Shown piece by piece: positions 51,648-57,809 of a stretch of DNA of 57,809 bases. The notes beneath the pieces are model-generated. The model was given only the letters and a program-made list of their open reading frames with translations. It was not told the origin of the DNA and searched no databases. The translations under genes and the position numbers were made by a program. Position 1 is the stretch's first letter. Each line of letters opens with the position of its first letter. Origin of the DNA: GCA-2724215 sp015660315 (lineage in GTDB: Bacteria > Latescibacterota > UBA2968 > UBA8231); NCBI GenBank assembly GCA_029941315.1, contig JAPYQE010000009.1:1-57809 (forward strand), given 5' to 3'.

Positions 51648-52463
51648 ATGAACGGACAACAAATCCGCCAAGCCCTGCACGCCGGCGACCGCGTCTACGG
51701 CACCCTAGCCTCCGCCCCGGCTACACTCTGGGTCAATATGAACAAGGGCAATGGCTTGGACTTTGTCTTCATAGACACCGAACACATCCCCAACGACCGC
51801 CAGACCCTATCGTGGATGTGCCAGGCCTATCAGGCCATCGACCTGCCGCCGATCGTACGCGTGCCCAACCCGGACCCCTACGAAGCCTGCAAAGTACTCG
51901 ACGGCGGTGCCAGTGGCGTGATCTTTCCCTATGTCGAAGAAGTATCGCAGATCCGCGACCTGGTCGGTGCCTGCCGCTACCGCCCGCTCAAGGGCGCTCG
52001 ATTGCAACAAGCCCTCGATGACCCACAAAGCCTCGAACCCGAATTAGCCGCCTATCTCGCCGAACGCAATGCCCACAGTATCGCCGTGGCCAATATCGAA
52101 AGCATGCCGGCCATCGAAAACCTCGACGCACTACTCGCTGTCGAAGGCCTCGACGCGGTTCTGATCGGTCCACACGACCTGTCTTGCAGCCTCGGCATCC
52201 CCGAAGAATACGAACACCCGCGCTTTGATGAAGCGGTTCGCACCATTTTCACTGCCGCCCGCAAAGCCGGTAAAGGCGCGGGCATCCACTTTTTCTCTGG
52301 CGGCATAGCTCAGGAAATCGATTTCCTGCAAGCCGGTGCCAATCTCGTCGTACACGGTGCCGACGTGCTTATATATAAACACGCCCTCAGCGAAGATATC
52401 ACCAACCTGCGCAAAGCCATGGGCGACGAGCGCCAGACCGGAAGCGAAGACGCGATTATATAA
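51648..52463 (+). CDS. HpcH/HpaI aldolase/citrate lyase family protein
   Basis: 271 residues, (beta/alpha)8 class II aldolase. It shows LDFVFIDTEHIPNDRQTL, IVRVPNPDPYEACKVLDGGASGVIFPYVE, the metal-binding Glu in NIESMPAIENLDALLAVEGLD and the active-site Asp in VLIGPHDLSCSLGIPEEY. Excellent RBS TAGGAGGT. It likely cleaves a 2-keto-3-deoxy sugar acid or hydroxyketo-acid into pyruvate and an aldehyde, consistent with sugar-acid catabolism in the region. Confidence 0.92.
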   Translation: MNGQQIRQALHAGDRVYGTLASAPATLWVNMNKGNGLDFVFIDTEHIPNDRQTLSWMCQAYQAIDLPPIVRVPNPDPYEACKVLDGGASGVIFPYVEEVSQIRDLVGACRYRPLKGARLQQALDDPQSLEPELAAYLAERNAHSIAVANIESMPAIENLDALLAVEGLDAVLIGPHDLSCSLGIPEEYEHPRFDEAVRTIFTAARKAGKGAGIHFFSGGIAQEIDFLQAGANLVVHGADVLIYKHALSEDITNLRKAMGDERQTGSEDAII

Positions 52464-52589
52464 GAGCCATATAATACCCGCAGACGATCCGTTGCCCTGC
52501 AGCCTACTGTCAGTCCCCAGCCCCTTGCGCATAATCACCCGAGACCACAGCTTATAAAGCTCATCTAACACCCTATACCCAATAGACCT

Positions 52590-53972
52590 ATGCCCCTGAA
52601 TCTCTACGACACTTACGCGCGCCAACAACGCCCATTTGCCCCCATCGAACCCGATAAGGTCCGCCTCTATGCCTGCGGTCCGACCGTCTACAACTTCCAG
52701 CACATCGGCAATTACCGCACCTATATCTTCGAGGATATCCTGCGCCGCGCACTCGAATACAGCGGTTACGACGTCTATCACGTGGTCAATATCACCGATG
52801 TCGGCCATCTAACCTCGGACGCGGATACCGGTGAGGACAAAATGGAAGCCGGTTCGCGCCGCACGGGGCAAACCGCCTGGGAAATCGCCGAGCAGTACAC
52901 GGCCGACTTCCAGGAAAAACTCACCTGGCTCAATGTGCTCGAACCCCACATCTGGTGCCGGGCCACCGACCATATCCAAGAGCAGATCGAAGCCATCAGC
53001 GCAATCGAAGAAAAGGGCTTCGCCTACCGCACCGAGGACGGGGTCTATTTCGACACCTCGAAATTAGACGACTACGGCTACCTGGCCCGCCTCGACATCG
53101 AAGGCCTACAAGGAGGTATGCGCGTCGACCTGGGCGAGAAGCGCCGAATCACCGACTTTGCGCTGTGGAAGCTCAGCCCCAAAGACGAGCAGCGACAGAT
53201 GGAATGGGACAGTCCTTGGGGCAAAGGCTTCCCCGGTTGGCATATCGAATGCACCGCGATGTCGGCCAAATATCTCGGTCCGCGCTTCGATATCCACTGC
53301 GGCGGCGAAGACCACATTCCGGTGCACCACACCAATGAAATCGCACAAGCCCAAGCCTGCTACGACACCCGCTTGGCCGAATTCTGGCTACACGGCGCCT
53401 TCCTACAATCGGACGGCGAGAAGATGTCCAAATCGAGCGGCGATTTTCTGCGGCTCGAATCGCTAGTCGAAAAGGGCTACGACGCGCTGGTCTACCGCTT
53501 CTTCTGCTTAGGTGCCCGCTATCGCGCCAAGCTCTCCTTTACCTGGGAGAGCATCGACGGCGCCGCCACTGCCCTCAACCGCCTGCGCGCCACCTCCCAC
53601 AGTTGGGGCGATCCCGGCACAGCCGACGAAGACTATATCGCCCAATTCAAAGAGCGGGTCGAAGACGATCTAAACATGCCGAGGGTCCTGGCCCTCTGCT
53701 GGGACCTGGCCGGTAGCGACCTGTCCGACGACGTCAAAAAAGCGACCTTGCTGCACTTCGACCAAGTCATGGGCCTGCAACTCGCCACATGGCAACCGAA
53801 AGCCGCAGCGGAAATCCCCGCAGAGATCCAAGCGATGGCTGAGAAACGCCAACAAGCCCGCACCAACAAAGACTGGGCCACCGCCGACCAGATGCGCGAC
53901 GAAATTACGACGGCCGGATACGAAGTCGAAGACACGCCCGAAGGACCGAGGGTCAGCCCGCTCAAGAGTTAG
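52590..53972 (+). CDS. cysS: Cysteinyl-tRNA synthetase
   Basis: 460 residues, class Ia synthetase. The zinc-binding Cys in LYACGPTVYNFQ (C29), the HIGN motif (38-41), HIECTAMSAKYLG, HCGGEDHIPVHHTNEIAQ and KMSKS (278-282) are all present, and the C-terminal anticodon-binding helix domain ends DTPEGPRVSPL. Essential housekeeping gene. The ATG has no strong SD. It has no functional link to its neighbours. Confidence 0.97.
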   Translation: MPLNLYDTYARQQRPFAPIEPDKVRLYACGPTVYNFQHIGNYRTYIFEDILRRALEYSGYDVYHVVNITDVGHLTSDADTGEDKMEAGSRRTGQTAWEIAEQYTADFQEKLTWLNVLEPHIWCRATDHIQEQIEAISAIEEKGFAYRTEDGVYFDTSKLDDYGYLARLDIEGLQGGMRVDLGEKRRITDFALWKLSPKDEQRQMEWDSPWGKGFPGWHIECTAMSAKYLGPRFDIHCGGEDHIPVHHTNEIAQAQACYDTRLAEFWLHGAFLQSDGEKMSKSSGDFLRLESLVEKGYDALVYRFFCLGARYRAKLSFTWESIDGAATALNRLRATSHSWGDPGTADEDYIAQFKERVEDDLNMPRVLALCWDLAGSDLSDDVKKATLLHFDQVMGLQLATWQPKAAAEIPAEIQAMAEKRQQARTNKDWATADQMRDEITTAGYEVEDTPEGPRVSPLKS

Positions 53973-54009
53973 CGTATGCTTAGCGTCGATAGCAATACAG
54001 TAGAACACA

Positions 54010-54384
54010 CCCCGGGCGCACTCGAATCCCGCGGCACTCGACGCAGCACTTACCGCTTTTCGCCAAAACAGCTATATCCACCTGCCTGCCATCATCGACG
54101 TCGAAACTATCGACACGCTCGGCGAAAAGATGCATGACGATCTAAAATGCTCGACCTACGGCGCCCTCTCACCCGACGAACACCACCAACTCGCACAAAC
54201 CATCGCCCTCAACGGCCAAGCCGACATCTCCAGCAACTTCCTAGCCTGCACCGACCTGATCCTCGAACCCTACCAGAACAAAGCCAATGCCCTCAACACC
54301 AAATTAGACCACAATTTCAACACCTACATACACACCTTCCTCACCACAGAAATCCAACGCTTCCGCACCCTTCCTTCCCCTTAA
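54010..54384 (+). pseudogene. Fragment of a phytanoyl-CoA dioxygenase (N-terminal half)
   Basis: Translating through the ATG at 54130, the frame reads AALTAFRQNSYIHLPAIIDVETIDTLGEKMHDDLKC, the typical N-terminus of PhyH proteins, and carries on to QIRAFNT-like decay; it stops at 54384 well before the metal ligands of the family. The 84-residue ATG-initiated frame at 54130 is therefore part of a truncated gene. It probably derives from a duplicate of the functional gene at 50712. Confidence 0.55.
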
Positions 54385-54716
54385 ACTCAAACCTTGTGCC
54401 TATTCCCCTTCTACCGTATCATGAGGGGCGAAAATAGTCTATCAGTGCCGCGAAGGCTAAAGGCATTACTGAGGACACACCGACGCAGCAAAGGTTTGCG
54501 GGCTGCCGCAGGGCAAAGCCCTGCCAAAGGCCTTACGATTGAGCGACAGCGCCCCCACTGCCGATGCCGGTCAAGGGTGGCTCTGCCACCCCACCCAAGC
54601 GCCCTCCCGCCAGTTTATAGGGCCGCCTTAAATTTGCCCGGAGGCAGACCCGCAAACGGCAGCCTGAGACGCACCCCAAACCAACCACGAACAAAAAACA
54701 AACGGACACCAACCCC
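54385..54716. other. Intergenic region before the M81 operon
   Basis: 332 bases without a gene. It contains the hairpin-rich element E (54494-54657) and the presumed promoter of the M81 gene, which I cannot place. No SD precedes the M81 ATG. Confidence 0.5.
54494..54657 (+). repeat. Multi-hairpin intergenic element E
   Basis: A closing stem GTTTGCGGG and TGCC pair with GGCA and CCCGCAAAC, with short internal bulges. Inside are two perfect hairpins, GCAGGGC-AAA-GCCCTGC (54508-54524) and GGGTGGC-TCT-GCCACCC (near 54575-54591). The organisation is a closing stem around several hairpins, as in elements B, C and D, but the sequence is unrelated. Confidence 0.5.
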
Positions 54717-56198
54717 ATGCCCCGCATCCTAATTGCCGAGTGCAAACAAGAAATCTCCTCCTTCAATCCACACATCGGCACCTACGACAACTTCACCATA
54801 AACCGTGGCCCCGAACTCACCGCCTACCACCAAGGCAAAGAAACCGAACTCGGCGGCGCACTCGATGTCTTCGCCAAAGAAGGGGATATCGAAATCTGCC
54901 CGACCTACGGTGCGCGCGCGTCCTCCGCCGGCCCCTTAGCGCAAAAAGATTTCGAACGCATCACCGCCGAGTTCCTACACGCAGTCAAAGGCCACACCGA
55001 AGAAGCTGACGGATTCCTCTTCGTCTTGCACGGCGCCATGGGCTGCACCGAAGAGCTCGACCCCGAAGGCTATTTACTGCAAGAGGTCCGCAAACTCACC
55101 GGCGACAACCTGCCCATCATCATCACCCAAGATCTGCACGGCATCCTCACTGCCCGCATGCTCGAACACTCCAATGGTCTAGCCATCTACCACACCTACC
55201 CGCACGTCGATTTCGCCGACACCGGCGCGCGCGCCGCCCGCCTATTGCTCAAAATACTTAATGGCGCCGAGCCGGTGGTCGCCCGCGTCAGAGTGCCGGC
55301 TCTCGTACGCGGCGATGAGCTAATTACGGCCTCCGGCATTTATGGCCAGTCGATCCGCTATGCGCAAGCCCTCGAAGAACAACCGGGTATCCTCGCCGCC
55401 GGCATGATGATCGGTAATCCTTTCACCGACGTGCCCGAGCTCTGCAGCCAAGCCATCGTTGTTGCCGACACCGACGAGGATTTGGCCCGCAGCGAAGCCC
55501 TGCAAATGGCCTCCGACTTTTGGGAACGTCGCGAACAAATGCAGCCGGCGCTCATCAGCATTGAAGATGCCATCGCGCAAGCGCCCGACCACGACGGCCC
55601 GGTCATCTTCACCGACGCTGCCGATGCGCCTTCTTCCGGCGCCACCGGTGACAGCAACTCGCTGGTACAAGCCCTACACGAAAGCGGCTACAAAGGCAAG
55701 GTCCTTGCGCCATTAGTCGATGCCGCCGCCGTGTTCATGGCCTACGACGCAGGACTCGGCGCCCGGATTTCCGTAATCTTGGGCGGTTCACTCGACTCGC
55801 GTTTCCCCCCGCTCGAGCTGGAAGTCGATGTCATCCAGCTCGGCGATGGTGAATACCTGTCCGAATCCTGGAACACGCCCGAGCACGCTGGGCGCACCGC
55901 CGTCCTCAAAAGTGACAATTTCACCATCATCTGCGTCAGTCGGTCGGTGCGTTTTATCGACCGCTCGGTTTTTATCGCCCACGACATCGACGCCAAAGAC
56001 TACGATATCATCGTTGTCAAATCACCGCATTGCCAATGGCAGTTTTTTGACGAGTGGGCCGCGGTAAACTTCAATGTCGATGCCCCCGGCTCGACCAGCG
56101 CTAATCTGCAAACCCTAGGACACAGCATCTGCCAGCGCCCGATCTTTCCGCTAGACGACGATATCTCCTTCGACCCCACAACAGAAATATACGCCTGA
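54717..56198 (+). CDS. M81 family metallopeptidase (MlrC-like)
   Basis: 493 residues. The N-terminal DUF1485 half shows ECKQEISSFNPHIGTYDNF, EADGFLFVLHGAMG and QDLHGILTARMLEHSNGLAIYHTYPHVDFADTGARAA with the conserved His and Asp ligands. The C-terminal MlrC half has IFTDAADAPSSGATGDSNSLVQAL. Named for MlrC (microcystinase C), but homologues in bacteria of this type are broad-range and may not act on toxins. It starts an operon with the TIM-barrel (9 bases after) and TauD genes. Confidence 0.9.
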   Translation: MPRILIAECKQEISSFNPHIGTYDNFTINRGPELTAYHQGKETELGGALDVFAKEGDIEICPTYGARASSAGPLAQKDFERITAEFLHAVKGHTEEADGFLFVLHGAMGCTEELDPEGYLLQEVRKLTGDNLPIIITQDLHGILTARMLEHSNGLAIYHTYPHVDFADTGARAARLLLKILNGAEPVVARVRVPALVRGDELITASGIYGQSIRYAQALEEQPGILAAGMMIGNPFTDVPELCSQAIVVADTDEDLARSEALQMASDFWERREQMQPALISIEDAIAQAPDHDGPVIFTDAADAPSSGATGDSNSLVQALHESGYKGKVLAPLVDAAAVFMAYDAGLGARISVILGGSLDSRFPPLELEVDVIQLGDGEYLSESWNTPEHAGRTAVLKSDNFTIICVSRSVRFIDRSVFIAHDIDAKDYDIIVVKSPHCQWQFFDEWAAVNFNVDAPGSTSANLQTLGHSICQRPIFPLDDDISFDPTTEIYA

Positions 56199-56207
56199 GG
56201 AGAAACC

Positions 56208-56969
56208 ATGTCCGCTATCAGACAATCCGTTTGTTTTAACCCCTTTAACCGCGCCGACATCACACCGAAACAACTCATAGCCGCCGCCGCCAAAATTGGC
56301 TATAATTCGCTGGAGATGGCCCCGCAAGAACACTGGTCACTGATTAAAGACCACGGGCTCGACATCGCCATCGTCATCGGCCACGCTTCCCTGCCCGACG
56401 GGCTCAACAAAAGAGAAAATCACGACCGCATTGAAGACGAAATTCTCGCAAATATCGATCTTGCTGTCGCCAACAACATTCCCTCCCTGATCTGTTTTTC
56501 TGGCAATGCCGAGGGCAAATCATCGGAAGAAGGTCTCGCCAATTGCGTTGAGGGCTTGCGCCGCGTCACTGCCGTTGCCGAAGAAAAGGGCATTATCCTT
56601 TCCATGGAACTGCTCAACTCGCGCGTCAACCATCCCGACTACCAATGCGACCGTACTGCATGGGGCGTGGCGATGTGTCGGGCCGTTGGCTCTACGAGCG
56701 TCAAACTGCTCTACGATATTTACCATATGCAGATCATGGAGGGCGACCTAATCCGCAATATCACCAACAATATTGATTTTATCAGCCACTTCCACACCGC
56801 CGGCAACCCCGACCGTATGGACCTCGACGACGAGCAGGAGATCTACTACCCTCCAATCATGAAGGCCATCGCCGCCACCGACTACTCTGGTTATGTCGGC
56901 CACGAATACCGCCCCAAGAGCGATCCCATCGCCTCACTCGAACACGCCTTTTCTGTCTGCAATGTCTGA
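56208..56969 (+). CDS. Hydroxypyruvate isomerase-like TIM-barrel protein
   Basis: 253 residues of the AP-endonuclease-2-like fold. Metal residues: Glu in ILSMELLNSRVN, Asp in KLLYDIYHMQIMEG, His in SHFHTAGNPDRMDLDDEQEI and the final Glu in GYVGHEYRPKSDP. These match hydroxypyruvate isomerase/tartronate pathway proteins, and the segment DYSGYVGHEYRP is a hallmark of that subgroup. RBS GAGGAG. The C-terminal end overlaps the start of the TauD gene by 8 bases. Confidence 0.88.
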   Translation: MSAIRQSVCFNPFNRADITPKQLIAAAAKIGYNSLEMAPQEHWSLIKDHGLDIAIVIGHASLPDGLNKRENHDRIEDEILANIDLAVANNIPSLICFSGNAEGKSSEEGLANCVEGLRRVTAVAEEKGIILSMELLNSRVNHPDYQCDRTAWGVAMCRAVGSTSVKLLYDIYHMQIMEGDLIRNITNNIDFISHFHTAGNPDRMDLDDEQEIYYPPIMKAIAATDYSGYVGHEYRPKSDPIASLEHAFSVCNV

Positions 56970-57809
56970 AGCGGGCAAAGCCGTCACAGGCGATATGGCG
57001 AAAGCCGCCAGCGCAGCGCTCACTATCGTTCCCACCGGCGGCACATTAGGTGCCGAGATCAAAAACTGCGATCTCTCAGCCCCGCTCATGTCCGCGCAAG
57101 CCGCGCAAGTTCGCCAGGCCATGCTCGATTATGGTGTGGTCTTTTTTCGCGGCCAGACGCTCAGCGACGAAGACATGGTCCGCTTCACCGCTCACTTCGG
57201 CAAACCCGTGCCGCATGTGCGCAAACAGCGCGAACGGCGGGTCAAGGAAATTTTCATCATATCCAATGTCAAAGAAAACGGCGAAGCTATCGGCGAACTC
57301 GGCGACGAGCTCATCCCTTTCCATTCCGATCTGTCCTATCTCGAACGCCCCGGCACGCTCTCGGTGCTTTATGCGGTTGAGATACCAGCTGAAGGCGGCC
57401 AGACGCAATGGTGTAACTGCACCGCCGCCTACGAGACTCTTGACGACACAATGAAAAAAAGACTCAAAAGTCTACGCGCCGTGCACCGCCACCATGTCGA
57501 AACACAAAACCCAACAGAGCATATCGCCCATCCCATCGTGCGCACCCATCCCGAAACCGACCGCCGCTCGCTCTATGTCGGCCCACACTTGACCCGCTAT
57601 ATCGCCGGCCTCGACCAACAAGAAGGTGACGCCCTGCTCGCCGAGCTTTACGCCCATCTCGAAACCCCACGCTTCGTCTGGACGCACGAATGGCAAGTCG
57701 GCGACCTCGTACTCTTCGACAACCGCCCCACCATGCACCGCCGCCTAGCCTTCCCCTCCGATCAGCGCCGCATCATGAAACGCACCCAGATCTTCAACGA
57801 TGAAATTCC
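56962..57809 (+). CDS. TauD/TfdA family Fe(II)/2-oxoglutarate dioxygenase (cut by window end)
   Basis: The ATG at 56962 overlaps the upstream gene by 8 bases, so it is coupled. About 282 codons fit in the window and the frame is still open. The segment reads GTLGAEIKNCDLSAPLMSAQA, YGVVFFRGQTLSDEDM, the metal pair in PFHSDLSYLERP (His-x-Asp), the distal His in NRPTMHRRLAF and the 2-oxoglutarate-binding Arg in DQRRIMKRTQIF. So nearly the whole catalytic domain is present, and only a few C-terminal residues should be missing. The family oxidises taurine, phenoxyacids or other small acids; substrate unknown. Confidence 0.9.
   Translation, partial: MSEAGKAVTGDMAKAASAALTIVPTGGTLGAEIKNCDLSAPLMSAQAAQVRQAMLDYGVVFFRGQTLSDEDMVRFTAHFGKPVPHVRKQRERRVKEIFIISNVKENGEAIGELGDELIPFHSDLSYLERPGTLSVLYAVEIPAEGGQTQWCNCTAAYETLDDTMKKRLKSLRAVHRHHVETQNPTEHIAHPIVRTHPETDRRSLYVGPHLTRYIAGLDQQEGDALLAELYAHLETPRFVWTHEWQVGDLVLFDNRPTMHRRLAFPSDQRRIMKRTQIFNDEI

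Noticed and set aside
54130..54384. The 84-codon frame as a functional small gene
   Set aside because: Upstream sequence in the same frame continues the PhyH N-terminus and the metal ligands are missing, so it is a fragment.

Overview
The window looks like a chromosomal segment of an uncultured Gram-negative bacterium of the FCB / Latescibacterota-Handelsmanbacteria-Poribacteria type. This placement is an inference from gene content. The evidence is (i) a complete Pup/UBact-proteasome locus whose modifier carries the UBact-type C-terminus; (ii) large secreted M6 metalloproteases ending in FlgD-like sorting domains with an NYPNPFN motif; (iii) many Gfo/Idh/MocA oxidoreductases, TIM-barrel sugar isomerases, phytanoyl-CoA-type dioxygenases and an M81 peptidase; and (iv) an outer-membrane beta-barrel candidate. 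The DNA is about 55-60% GC by eye. No rRNA, tRNA, CRISPR array or prophage was found.

Layout. 1-3 kb: a 2-hydroxyacid dehydrogenase and guaA (both - strand). 3-4 kb: decayed DNA with an amino-acid permease remnant. 4-8 kb: a nadB-led - strand operon with two envelope proteins and a lipoprotein, closed by a strong terminator. 8-14 kb: M6 protease, GAF/HD-GYP protein, beta-barrel protein (- strand). 14-22 kb: sugar isomerase, small cNMP-binding protein, Gfo/Idh, VOC protein, S9 peptidase and gatB. 21.8-25.6 kb: second M6 protease and a very basic small protein. 25.7-32.8 kb: the proteasome operon, read right to left as lepB, ARC ATPase, dop, pup/UBact, prcB, prcA, pafA, driven by a near-consensus sigma-70 promoter. 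33-35.2 kb: a divergent operon of two metallo-beta-lactamase-fold hydrolases and a lipoprotein. 35.2-40.5 kb: a - strand set of sulfite-oxidase-like protein, two Gfo/Idh, an Ldh-type dehydrogenase and a phosphodiester glycosidase. 40.5-43.6 kb: a patchy zone with broken genes around a lipoprotein and an MDR reductase. 43.6-45.3 kb: M20 peptidase and a HIT protein. 45.4-49.3 kb: a soluble beta-propeller/sigma-54 activator fusion, then a consensus-like sigma-54 promoter in front of an orphan transposase-type HTH gene. 49.3-57.8 kb: MFS transporter, PhyH dioxygenase, HpcH aldolase, cysS, a PhyH remnant, then an M81 / TIM-barrel / TauD operon that runs off the end.

How it works together. The proteasome locus is functionally complete: a tagging modifier ending in Gln, a Dop-type deamidase, a PafA-type ligase, an AAA unfoldase and a 20S core with an intact Thr active site. 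The flanking catabolic genes fit a heterotroph that oxidises polyols, sugars and sugar acids.

Two items look least described. The first is a set of intergenic structured elements: a hairpin with covarying base pairs and the shared 3' tail GAGAATGARYGAAG, seen at 14.1, 20.1 and 37.0 kb, plus architecturally similar multi-hairpin elements at 17.5 and 54.5 kb. The second is the one-component propeller/sigma-54 regulator with its adjacent sigma-54 promoter and orphan HTH gene.
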